Assembly (NCBI RefSeq): GCF_015999335.1
Contig: NZ_JAEACP010000003.1
Coordinates: 1 to 64,000 of the forward strand
Reading direction: 5' to 3'
DNA: 64,000 nucleotides
Source: Tabrizicola soli
GTDB lineage: Bacteria; Pseudomonadota; Alphaproteobacteria; Rhodobacterales; Rhodobacteraceae
Both the position numbers and the translations under genes were made by a program. The first letter of the stretch is position 1. Each line of letters begins with the position of its first letter. Shown piece by piece: positions 8,103-15,921 of this stretch. Below the pieces are notes generated by a model. The model did no database searches and was not told the origin of the DNA. It saw nothing but the letters and a program-made list of their open reading frames with translations.

Positions 8103-9173
8103 ATGACCCCGTCGCCCAAACCCCTGCCCCTGGCCGGCTTCGCGCTTGCCACCCTCCTGCCCCTGCCGCTCCTGCTCCTTGGCGCGGGGCTGGGCGGCGT
8201 CTGGCTCTGGGCGGCCTTCCTCTACATGGCGGTCCTGACCATCCTTCTCGACCAGCTGGTCCCGCTCACCTCGGGCGCGGCCGAAGGGGCCGAGTTTCCC
8301 GCCGCCGACATCCTTCTGGTGACGGTGGGCGTCGGCGCCCTGGGCGTGCTGCCGCTTGCGACCTGGGCCATCGCCGGCCCCGGCCCGCTTGGCGCCTGGG
8401 AGCGGGTGATCCTGTTCCTCGCCGCGGGCTTCTGGCTGGGCCAGGTCGCCCATCCCGCCGCGCATGAGCTGATCCACCGCCCGCGGCGCGAGCTTTTCCG
8501 GCTGGGGGCTGCGGTCTATGTGGCGCTTCTGTTCGGCCAGCACGCCAGCGCGCACCGGCTGGTCCACCACCGCCATGTCGCCAGCGACGAGGACCCGAAC
8601 AGCGCCCGCGCGGGCGAGGGGTTCTACCGCTTTGCCCCGCGCGCCTGGGCGGGCAGCTTCGTCCAGGGCCTGCGCGCCGAGAGCGAGCTGCGCCGTCGCG
8701 GCAGCCGCCTGGGCCTGCATCCCTATTTCCTGTATGTCACGGGCAGCCTTGCCGCGCTGGTGCTGGCCCTTGCGATCGCGGGCCTGCCGGGGCTTCTGGT
8801 CTGGCTTGGCCTTGCCCTGCATGCGCAATCCCAGATCCTGCTGTCCGACTATGTCCAGCATTACGGGCTGACCCGCGCCCGCCTGCCCGACGGGCGGCTG
8901 GAGCCGGTGGGCCTGCGGCACAGCTGGAACACGGCGCACTGGTTCACCTCGGCGATGATGCTGAACGCCCCGCGCCATTCCGACCACCATGCCCATCCGC
9001 TCCGCCCCTTTCCCGCGCTGCGACTGCCGCCCGAGGACGAGGCCCCCCGCCTGCCCTGGCCCCTGCCCGTGGCCTGCGCGCTGGCCCTGGCCCCCCGGCG
9101 CTGGCGGCGGTTGATTCGCCCCCATCTCGCGCGGTGGCAGGCCGCCAGTCCGGCGCAAGACACGGGCGCTTGA
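8103..9173 (+). CDS. AlkB-like membrane alkane/fatty-acyl hydroxylase
   Basis: Integral membrane non-haem di-iron oxygenase family. The 356-residue protein has four to six hydrophobic helices and the three histidine clusters of AlkB. These are HPAAHELIH (117-125), HASAHRLVHHRH (147-158) and RHSDHH near 297, plus DYVQHYGL, a variant of the NYVEHYGL signature of true alkane 1-monooxygenases. I started at ATG 8103 (MTPSPKP) because the earlier part of the frame has no coding character. No rubredoxin or reductase gene is adjacent. The substrate may be alkanes or another long hydrophobic chain; family membership is clear, specificity is not. Confidence 0.82.
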   Translation: MTPSPKPLPLAGFALATLLPLPLLLLGAGLGGVWLWAAFLYMAVLTILLDQLVPLTSGAAEGAEFPAADILLVTVGVGALGVLPLATWAIAGPGPLGAWERVILFLAAGFWLGQVAHPAAHELIHRPRRELFRLGAAVYVALLFGQHASAHRLVHHRHVASDEDPNSARAGEGFYRFAPRAWAGSFVQGLRAESELRRRGSRLGLHPYFLYVTGSLAALVLALAIAGLPGLLVWLGLALHAQSQILLSDYVQHYGLTRARLPDGRLEPVGLRHSWNTAHWFTSAMMLNAPRHSDHHAHPLRPFPALRLPPEDEAPRLPWPLPVACALALAPRRWRRLIRPHLARWQAASPAQDTGA

Positions 9174-9228
9174 CTGGCCATCGCCGCCCGGCTCTGGCAG
9201 TCTGGCCGCGAACCTGACGGAGCCTCCG

Positions 9229-9621
9229 ATGCCGCGCCTCTTCGCCGCCCTGATCCTGATCGCCACACCCGCGCTGGCCGAGACGCCGCTGACCGGGCCC
9301 GAATTCGACGCGGCCACGCGCGACAGCACGATCACCTACGACTATGGCGACGGCCTGTTCGGCACCGAGGAATATCTGGAAGGCCGCCGCGTCCGCTGGG
9401 CCTTCGAGGGCGATCTGTGCATCTACGGCGTCTGGTACCAGAAGGGCGACGAGATCTGCTTCGACTACGAGACCGACCCGACCCCGGCCTGCTGGCTGTA
9501 TTTCCTGGAAGACGGCAAGATCCGCGGCCGCTACATGGGCGAAGGCGGCGGCTGGGAGATCCTGGAGTCCTCACGCGACGCGGGCCCCCTGCCCTGCGCC
9601 GGTCCCGACGTGGGGGTCTGA
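9229..9621 (+). CDS. small secreted cysteine-containing protein, tandem copy 1
   Basis: The 130-residue product has a clear signal peptide (MPRLFAALILIATPALA). The mature protein has the pattern LTGPEFDAATRDSTITYDYG, GTEEYLEGRRVRW, CIYGVWYQKGDEICFDYETD, CWLYFLEDG and a C-terminal PLPCAGPDVGV, with four conserved cysteines. It is the first of three adjacent paralogues. Its stop overlaps the next start as TGATG. I do not recognise an enzymatic family; the fold is probably a small disulfide-stabilised periplasmic domain. Confidence 0.78.
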   Translation: MPRLFAALILIATPALAETPLTGPEFDAATRDSTITYDYGDGLFGTEEYLEGRRVRWAFEGDLCIYGVWYQKGDEICFDYETDPTPACWLYFLEDGKIRGRYMGEGGGWEILESSRDAGPLPCAGPDVGV

Positions 9622-10010
9622 TGCGTGCCCTCCTGCTGGCGCTGGTCCTTGCCACCCCGGCCCTGGCCGAACCCCCGCTGACGCCCGAGGGGTTCGAGGC
9701 GCATGTCACCGGCCATACCCTGACCTACCGGCAGTACGGAACCGTCTTCGGGATCGAGGAATATCTGCCCGGCCGCAAGGTCCGCTGGAGCGTGGCGCCG
9801 AACCAGTGCCAGTATGGCAGCTGGTATCCCGAGGGCGATTACATCTGCTTCGTCTACGAATACGACCCCGACCCCTCGTGCTGGAGCTTCTGGCTGCGCG
9901 ACGGACGGCTGGTCGCGCTCTCGATCGCCGATGCGCCGGGGGCCGAGTTGCACGAGACCAGGCGTGACCGGACCCCGCTGCCCTGTCCCGGCCCCGACGT
10001 GGGTGCATGA
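9621..10010 (+). CDS. small secreted cysteine-containing protein, tandem copy 2
   Basis: The 129-residue paralogue of its neighbours has a signal peptide MRALLLALVLATPALA. It then reads LTPEGFEAHVTGHTLTYRQY, GIEEYLPGRKVRW, CQYGSWYPEGDYICFVYEYD, CWSFWLRDG and a terminal PLPCPGPDVGA. It shares all four cysteines with copy 1. Translation is probably coupled through the TGATG overlap with copy 1, and copy 3 starts one base after its stop. Function unknown. Confidence 0.78.
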   Translation: MRALLLALVLATPALAEPPLTPEGFEAHVTGHTLTYRQYGTVFGIEEYLPGRKVRWSVAPNQCQYGSWYPEGDYICFVYEYDPDPSCWSFWLRDGRLVALSIADAPGAELHETRRDRTPLPCPGPDVGA

Positions 10011-10011
10011 G

Positions 10012-10401
10012 ATGCGGCGGGTCCTGCCCCTGGTCCTGATCGCCGGCGCCGCCGGCGCCCAGACCCCGATGTCCCCCGAGGAATTCGAGACCTGGGCCAC
10101 CGGCCGGACGCTGGATTACAGCCTGGACGGCATGATCCGGGGCAGCGAGGCCTATCTTCCCGGCCGCGAGGTCATGGATGCCGATACCGGCGGCCCCTGC
10201 CGCAGCGGCCGCTGGTATCCGAAGGCGGGCGCGGTCTGCTTCGTCTACCGCGACCTGCCGGGCGAGCATTGCTGGCACTTCTGGCGCGAGGGCGAGGCGG
10301 TATGGGCCCGGCCCCTGACCGCCGACCGCGACACCCCGGCGCAATCGGTCACCCCGGCGGCAGGCCCGCTTGCCTGCCCCGGCCCCGACGTCGGCGTCTG
10401 A
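10012..10401 (+). CDS. small secreted cysteine-containing protein, tandem copy 3
   Basis: The 129-residue third paralogue has the signal peptide MRRVLPLVLIAGAAGAQ. It continues with MSPEEFETWATGRTLDYSLD, GSEAYLPGREVMD, CRSGRWYPKAGAVCFVYRD, CWHFWREGE and a terminal PLACPGPDVGV. It is the most divergent copy: the VRW after the YLPGR motif is replaced by VMD, and the acidic DExICF segment by AGAVCF. The four cysteines and the CPGPDVG tail are kept. Function unknown. Confidence 0.76.
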   Translation: MRRVLPLVLIAGAAGAQTPMSPEEFETWATGRTLDYSLDGMIRGSEAYLPGREVMDADTGGPCRSGRWYPKAGAVCFVYRDLPGEHCWHFWREGEAVWARPLTADRDTPAQSVTPAAGPLACPGPDVGV

Positions 10402-10519
10402 CCGCGCGGGTCACCCCGCCGCCCCGCCCGGCGGCAGGATGTGGCACCGCGCGGTCCGGCGGAAGCCGGTGATCCGCCCGCCTTCGGCGAAAGCCTGCAG
10501 CCGGGCGGCGCGGACGGGC

Positions 10520-11407
10520 TCAGGCCGCCGCGCCGCCTTGCAGCCATTTCAACAGTTTCTGCAAGGGGCGGCTCGGGTTCCAGAGCCTTGGCCAGACGAT
10601 GTGATAGGCCCCGTCCACCTCGGTGAACCCCTCGACCGCCGGACGCAGCCGCCCGGCGCGGAACTCGGCCTCGGCCAGGAAGCGCGGCAGGAGCGCCACG
10701 CCGAAGCCCAGCGCCGCGGCCTCGGCCATCTGGGCGAACTGGTCGAACAGCATCCCGCGCAGATGGTCGGCCGGGCAGCCATGGCGGGCGAACCAGTCCT
10801 CCCAGGCACCCGGGCGGCTTTCCAGATGCAGCAGCGGCAGGGACTGCAGCATTCGCGGCGCCAGCGCCCCCAGCGGCACCAGACCGGGCGCGCAGGCCGG
10901 GATCACGCTTTCGCGTGCCAGCTCCAGATGATGCGCGCCGGGCCAGTCGGCATTGCCGAAATGGATCGCCGCGTCGAACGGCTCGCGCGTGAAGTCGAAG
11001 GGCGAGAGCCGGGTGCCGAGGTTGATGATCGTGTCCGGGTTCTCCTCGGCAAAGTCGCGCAGCCGGGGCAAGAGCCAATGCGTCCCGAAGGCGGGCAGGA
11101 CCGCGATGTTCAGGCTGGTCCGCTCACCGGCCGCGCGGATCTTCAGGCTCGCCCTTGCAAGGTCCTGCAGATAGTCGCGGATCGAGGCGGCATAGTCGAT
11201 CCCCGCCGGGGTCAGCGCCAGCCCCTTGCCCTCGCGTCGCAGCAGCGTCACGCCGATCTGGTCCTGCAGCGCCTTCAGCTGACGGCTGACGGCGGAATGG
11301 GTCAGCGCCAGCTCGTCGGCGGCGGCCGTGGCGCTGCCCAGCCGGTCCACCGCCTCCAGCGCAAGAAGCGAGCTGATCGAGGGCAGGAAGCGGCGCGGGG
11401 CGATCAT
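10520..11407 (-). CDS. LysR-family regulator of the divergent amino-acid catabolic operon
   Basis: The 295-residue LysR-type regulator has an N-terminal winged helix (residues 10-70, with SATAAADELALTHSAVSRQL as recognition region) and a C-terminal inducer-binding domain starting SLNIAVLPAFGTHWLLPRL. The sequence style (LPSISSLLALEAV, THSAVSRQLKALQ) is like the GcvA subgroup. It is transcribed away from the operon starting at 11505, with only about 95 bases between them, the usual arrangement for a LysR protein controlling its neighbour. The inducer is unknown; lysine or an intermediate is the likely guess. Confidence 0.87.
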   Translation of the reverse strand: MIAPRRFLPSISSLLALEAVDRLGSATAAADELALTHSAVSRQLKALQDQIGVTLLRREGKGLALTPAGIDYAASIRDYLQDLARASLKIRAAGERTSLNIAVLPAFGTHWLLPRLRDFAEENPDTIINLGTRLSPFDFTREPFDAAIHFGNADWPGAHHLELARESVIPACAPGLVPLGALAPRMLQSLPLLHLESRPGAWEDWFARHGCPADHLRGMLFDQFAQMAEAAALGFGVALLPRFLAEAEFRAGRLRPAVEGFTEVDGAYHIVWPRLWNPSRPLQKLLKWLQGGAAA

Positions 11408-11504
11408 GTGAGTTTTTCTCCAGCATGCTGGATCACAAGTCGCTCATTTTCGCGGCGGGGGCCAGCTAGAATGGCGGACGAACCTTGAAGGGATGCGGGA
11501 AGAC

Positions 11505-12680
11505 ATGACGCAGGCGGCCAGTTTCCACCGGGCAGAGCGGATCAGCAGGCTGGAGATTTCGGAAATCGTCCAGATCTCGGAACAGGCCGCCGCGCTGCAG
11601 GCCAAGGGGCGCGATGTCGTGTCGCTCTCGACCGGAGAGCCGGATTTCCCCACGCCGCCGCATGTGATCGAAGCCGCGCACCGGGCGGCGCTTGCCGGCC
11701 AGACCCGCTATACCGCGACCATCGGCACCCCCGCCCTGCGCGCCGCGATCGCCGCCGGGGCCGGCGTGGCGGTGGCCGATGTCATCGTCTCGACCGGCGC
11801 CAAGCAGGTCATCGCCAATGCGATGCTGGCGACGCTGGATCCGGGCGACGAGGTGGTGATGCCCGCGCCGTTCTGGACCAGCTATGCCGATATCGTCAGC
11901 ATGGCGGGCGGCCGGCCGGTGGTGGTGCCCTGCGGGATGGAGGCGGGGTTCAGGCTCTCCCCTTCGGCGCTGGAGGAAGCAATCACGCCGCGCACGCGCT
12001 GGCTGATGCTGAACTCGCCCTCGAATCCGACCGGCGCGATCTATTCCGCCGCCGAATTGCGCGCGCTGGCCGAGGTGCTGGAGCGCCACCCCGGCGTCTG
12101 GATCCTGACCGACGAGATCTATGCCGAGCTGAACTTCCGGCCCTTCACCCGCTTCACCGACGCCGCGCCGGGGCTCCGGGACCGGACGTTGACGGTGAAC
12201 GGAGTCTCGAAGGCCTGGTCGATGACCGGCTGGCGCATCGGCTGGGGCATCGGGCCGGCGGCCCTGGTCAAGGCGATGGCGGCGGTGCAGGGGCAGGTCA
12301 CCTCGGGGGCCTGTTCCATCGCCCAGGCGGCGGCGCTGGCGGCGCTGACCGGCGACCAGGCCGGGCTGGCAACCCGCCGAGAGGAGCTTCGCGCACGGCG
12401 TGACCGGGTGGTCGCGGCCCTGCAGGCGGTGCCGGGAATCGACTGCCCCTCGCCCGACGGGGCCTTCTACGGCTTTCCGCGCATCACCGGCGCGATGGCG
12501 GCCACGGGCCATGCCACGGATGCCGAGTTCTGCCGCTGGCTGCTGCTGGACCACGGCGTCGCGCTGGTTCCGGGCCGTGCCTTCGGCCTCTCCGGCCACC
12601 TGCGCCTGTCCTTCGCCTATTCCGACGCCGACCTTGCCAAGGGCCTGTCGCGCATCGCATCCGCCGTGGGGGCCCGCTGA
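11505..12680 (+). CDS. class I PLP aminotransferase (possibly 2-aminoadipate or aspartate type)
   Basis: Fold-type I aminotransferase of the aspartate aminotransferase Ib group, 391 residues. Motifs include STGEPDFPTP near residue 44, STGAKQVI, NSPSNPTGAIYSAAEL, TDEIYAEL, and the PLP lysine K236 in NGVSKAWSMTGWRIGW. I prefer ATG 11505 because GGGAAG lies just upstream; the in-frame ATG at 11493 has its purine stretch directly abutting. It opens the operon, and its stop overlaps the next start as TGATG. In this context it could transaminate 2-aminoadipate to 2-oxoadipate; that specificity is inferred from neighbours. Confidence 0.85.
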   Translation: MTQAASFHRAERISRLEISEIVQISEQAAALQAKGRDVVSLSTGEPDFPTPPHVIEAAHRAALAGQTRYTATIGTPALRAAIAAGAGVAVADVIVSTGAKQVIANAMLATLDPGDEVVMPAPFWTSYADIVSMAGGRPVVVPCGMEAGFRLSPSALEEAITPRTRWLMLNSPSNPTGAIYSAAELRALAEVLERHPGVWILTDEIYAELNFRPFTRFTDAAPGLRDRTLTVNGVSKAWSMTGWRIGWGIGPAALVKAMAAVQGQVTSGACSIAQAAALAALTGDQAGLATRREELRARRDRVVAALQAVPGIDCPSPDGAFYGFPRITGAMAATGHATDAEFCRWLLLDHGVALVPGRAFGLSGHLRLSFAYSDADLAKGLSRIASAVGAR

Positions 12681-14872
12681 TGGACCGCTGCGAACTCGTC
12701 CACGAGAACTTCCTGCGCCGCGTCGCCGCCCGCGACCTGCCGCCGGGACGTGAGCCGGAGGGCCCCCTGTCGCCCACGCTTGCCGTATCGCTCTACCGCT
12801 CCGGCTGCCTCAGCCGCGCGCTCGACCGGCAAAGCCGGGCGATGCAGCGGGCGGGACAGGGGTTCTATACCATCGGATCGTCAGGGCATGAGGGGCTGGC
12901 CGCCGTCGCCGCCGCGCTGCGCCCCACCGACATCGCCTTCCTCCACTACCGCGACGCGGCCTTCCAGATCGCGCGGGCCGGGCAGGTGCCGGGCCAGACC
13001 ATGACCCGCGACATGCTGCTGTCCTTCGCCTCGTCGGTGGAGGATCCGATTTCGGGCGGGCGGCACAAGGTGCTTGGCAGCCGGCCGCTGATGATCCCGC
13101 CGCAGACCTCGACCATCGCCAGCCACCTGCCCAAGGCCGTCGGTGCCGCCTATTCCATCGGCGCCGCCCGCCGTCACCGCCCCGAACACGCGATCCTGCC
13201 CGACGACGCCATCGCCTATTGCAGCTTCGGCGACGCCTCGGCCAACCACTCCACCGCGCAGGGCGCCTTCAACGCGGCGCAATGGACCAGCTACCAGTCG
13301 GTGCCCCTGCCACTCCTGTTCTGTTGCGAGGACAACGGCATCGGCATTTCCACCAAGACCCCGACCGGCTGGATCGCCGCCACCTTCGCAAACCGCCCCG
13401 GCCTCAAGTATTTCGCCTGCGACGGGCTGGACATCTACGACACCTATGCCACCGCGCTTGAAGCGGCGGAGTATGTCCGCAGCCGGAAGAAACCCGCTTT
13501 CCTGCATGTCCGCACCATCCGGCTTTACGGCCATGCCGGGGCCGACATGCCCACCACCTACCTCCCGCGTGAGGAGGTGGAGGCCGAGGAGGCGAACGAT
13601 CCGCTCCTGCACTCGGTGCGCCTGCTGGACCGGGCCGGGGCACTGACGCCCGAGCAGGCGCTGGCGATCTATACCGAGACCGGCGCGCGGGTGGCCCGCG
13701 TGGCGGCCGAGGCGGTGACGCGCCCCCGCCTGAGGACCGCGCCCGAGGTCATGGCCTCGATCATCCCGCCGCACCGCGATTGCCGGCCGACGAACGGCCC
13801 CGGCGCACAGGCGCGCGAGCAGGCCTTCGGCAGCGACCTCAAGGCGATGGACGAGCCGCAGATCATGTCGCGCCTGATCAACTGGGCGCTCACCGACCTG
13901 ATGCTCGCCCACCCCGAGATCGTGATGATGGGCGAGGATGTGGGCCGCAAGGGCGGGGTCTATGGCGTCACGCAGAAGCTGACGGCCCGCTTCGGCCCGG
14001 ACCGGATGATCGACACGCTCCTGGATGAGCAATCCATCCTCGGCCTCGCCATCGGCATGGCGCAGAACGGCTTTGTGCCGATGCCCGAGATCCAGTTCCT
14101 CGCCTATGTCCACAATGCCGAGGACCAGATCCGGGGCGAGGCCGCGACGCTCTCCTTCTTCTCGAACGGCCAGTTCACCAACCCGATGGTGATCCGCATC
14201 GCGGGCCTCGGCTACCAGAAGGGATTCGGCGGGCATTTCCACAACGACAACTCGCTGGCCGTCCTGCGCGACATTCCCGGCGTGATCCTGGCTGTGCCCT
14301 CGAACGGGGCCGATGCCGCGATGATGCTGCGCGAATGCGTGCGCCTCGCGCGCGAGGAGCAGCGGGTGGTGGTCTTCGTCGAGCCGATCGCGCTCTATCC
14401 GATGCGCGACCTTCTGGCCGACAAGGACGGCGGCTGGATGCGACGCTATCCCGATCCGTCGCAGACGATCCGCCTGGGCGAAGTCGGCATCGACGGCCAG
14501 GGCGCCGACCTTGCCATCGTCACCTTCGGCAATGGCTGCTACCTGTCGCATCAGGCCCGGCCCGCGCTGGAGGCGGCGGGGATCAGGACCCGCATCATCG
14601 ACACCCGCTGGCTCTCGCCGCTGCCGAAAGAGGCGCTGACCGCCGCCGTCGCGGGCTGCGGGCACATCCTGGTCGTGGATGAGACCCGCCACACCGGCGG
14701 CGTGGCCGAAGGCCTCATGGCGCATTTCCACGAAGCCGCGCCCGGCATCCCCCTCGCTCGCCTGACGGCCGAGGACAGCTTCATCGCCACCGGCCCGGCC
14801 TATGCCGCGACCATGCCCTCGAAAGAGCAGATCATCGCCGCCGCAATCGCCCTGACCGGAGGTGCGAAATGA
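12680..14872 (+). CDS. fused E1 alpha-beta subunit of a 2-oxoacid dehydrogenase
   Basis: Thiamine-diphosphate-dependent decarboxylase, 730 residues, with alpha and beta subunits joined. The alpha half (about 1-370) has GSSGHEG near 66, FLHYRDAAFQ near 90 and the ThDP motif FGDASANHSTAQGAFNAAQ leading to CEDNGIGIST (about 181-215). The beta half (about 400-725) has MMGEDVGRKGGVYGVTQKL, DEQSILGLAIGMAQNGFVPM and HNAEDQIRGEAATL. No lipoyl domain is present and no E2 gene is in the cluster. Between an aminotransferase and an ALDH7 it may act on 2-oxoadipate or a related oxoacid, which is an inference. Linked to the next gene by ATGA. Confidence 0.87.
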   Translation: MDRCELVHENFLRRVAARDLPPGREPEGPLSPTLAVSLYRSGCLSRALDRQSRAMQRAGQGFYTIGSSGHEGLAAVAAALRPTDIAFLHYRDAAFQIARAGQVPGQTMTRDMLLSFASSVEDPISGGRHKVLGSRPLMIPPQTSTIASHLPKAVGAAYSIGAARRHRPEHAILPDDAIAYCSFGDASANHSTAQGAFNAAQWTSYQSVPLPLLFCCEDNGIGISTKTPTGWIAATFANRPGLKYFACDGLDIYDTYATALEAAEYVRSRKKPAFLHVRTIRLYGHAGADMPTTYLPREEVEAEEANDPLLHSVRLLDRAGALTPEQALAIYTETGARVARVAAEAVTRPRLRTAPEVMASIIPPHRDCRPTNGPGAQAREQAFGSDLKAMDEPQIMSRLINWALTDLMLAHPEIVMMGEDVGRKGGVYGVTQKLTARFGPDRMIDTLLDEQSILGLAIGMAQNGFVPMPEIQFLAYVHNAEDQIRGEAATLSFFSNGQFTNPMVIRIAGLGYQKGFGGHFHNDNSLAVLRDIPGVILAVPSNGADAAMMLRECVRLAREEQRVVVFVEPIALYPMRDLLADKDGGWMRRYPDPSQTIRLGEVGIDGQGADLAIVTFGNGCYLSHQARPALEAAGIRTRIIDTRWLSPLPKEALTAAVAGCGHILVVDETRHTGGVAEGLMAHFHEAAPGIPLARLTAEDSFIATGPAYAATMPSKEQIIAAAIALTGGAK

Positions 14873-15921
14873 CTCGCAGGACCGCCGTCGTGATCTGCCC
14901 CGGCCGGGGCACCTACAACGCGGCCGAACTCGGCTATCTCGGTCGCCACTTCCCCGACGCGGCCCTCCTCGCCCGCTTCGATGCGGTGCGCACTGCCGCC
15001 GGGCAGGAGAGCCTTGCCGCACTCGACGGCGCCGACCGCTTCAATCTTGCGCGCCATTCGCGCGGCGACAATGCCAGCGGGCTGATCTATGCCGCGACCC
15101 TGGGCGATTTCCTGTCCCTCGACCGGGAGGGCGTCGACGTGGTCGCCGTCACCGGCAATTCGATGGGCTGGTATTCCGCGCTGGCCTGCGCCGGGGCGGT
15201 GACGGCCGAGGCCGGATTCACCATCGCCAACACGATGGGCAGCCTGATGCAGGCCGCGCTGATCGGCGGCCAGACCGTCTATCCCTGGATGGACGAGGAC
15301 TGGATCCCCCGCCCGGTGCGCAAGGCCGCGCTTCTGGCGCTGGTCGCCGACATCGCCGCCCGCCGCGACCATGCGCTCGCCCTCTCCATCGACCTGGGCG
15401 GCCTTCTGGTCCTGGCCGGGAACGAGGCCGGGCTGAAGGCGTTCGAATCCTCGGTCGATCCCGTTCAGGGCCGCTTCCCGATGCGTCTCGGCAACCACGC
15501 CGCCTTCCACACCGCCCTGCAGGCCCCCGTCGCCGCACAGGGCCGCGCCGCGCTGCCTGCGGAGCTGTTCGCCCAGCCCGACCTGCCGCTGATCGACGGC
15601 CGGGGCGCCGTCTGGTGGCCCGGCGCCACCGACAGGGCCAGCCTGCGTGACTATACCCTCGGCCATCAGGTGACCGAGACCTACGACTTCACCGCCGCCA
15701 TCCGCACCGCCGCGCAGGAATTCGCCCCCGACCTCTTCATCGTCACCGGCCCAGGCACCACTTTGGGCGGCGCGGTGGCGCAATCGCTGATCCTGGCGCG
15801 CTGGCGCGGCATGGCCAGCAAGACCGATTTCCAGAAGACCCAGGCCGACCAGCCCCTCCTCGTTGCGATGGGCATGAGCGAACAGCGCGGCCAGGTCACC
15901 CAACAAGGAGCCATCAGATGA
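14869..15921 (+). CDS. FabD-like acyltransferase lacking the malonyl-binding arginine
   Basis: The 350-residue relative of malonyl-CoA:ACP transacylase has the nucleophile elbow GNSMGWYSALACAGAV (GHSLGEYSAL in E. coli FabD) and the partner histidine in LGNHAAFHT. Aligned by eye, FabD Arg117, which grips the malonyl carboxylate, is Met here (TMGSLMQ against MRGKFMQ). FabD His91 is Asn, and the PGQGSQ oxyanion glutamine is Arg (PGRGTY). So it probably does not use malonyl-CoA. No acyl carrier protein or fatty-acid genes are nearby. It sits between the fused E1 and the semialdehyde dehydrogenase, overlapping both by ATGA, so it should serve the same pathway. Confidence 0.75.
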   Translation: MTRRTAVVICPGRGTYNAAELGYLGRHFPDAALLARFDAVRTAAGQESLAALDGADRFNLARHSRGDNASGLIYAATLGDFLSLDREGVDVVAVTGNSMGWYSALACAGAVTAEAGFTIANTMGSLMQAALIGGQTVYPWMDEDWIPRPVRKAALLALVADIAARRDHALALSIDLGGLLVLAGNEAGLKAFESSVDPVQGRFPMRLGNHAAFHTALQAPVAAQGRAALPAELFAQPDLPLIDGRGAVWWPGATDRASLRDYTLGHQVTETYDFTAAIRTAAQEFAPDLFIVTGPGTTLGGAVAQSLILARWRGMASKTDFQKTQADQPLLVAMGMSEQRGQVTQQGAIR

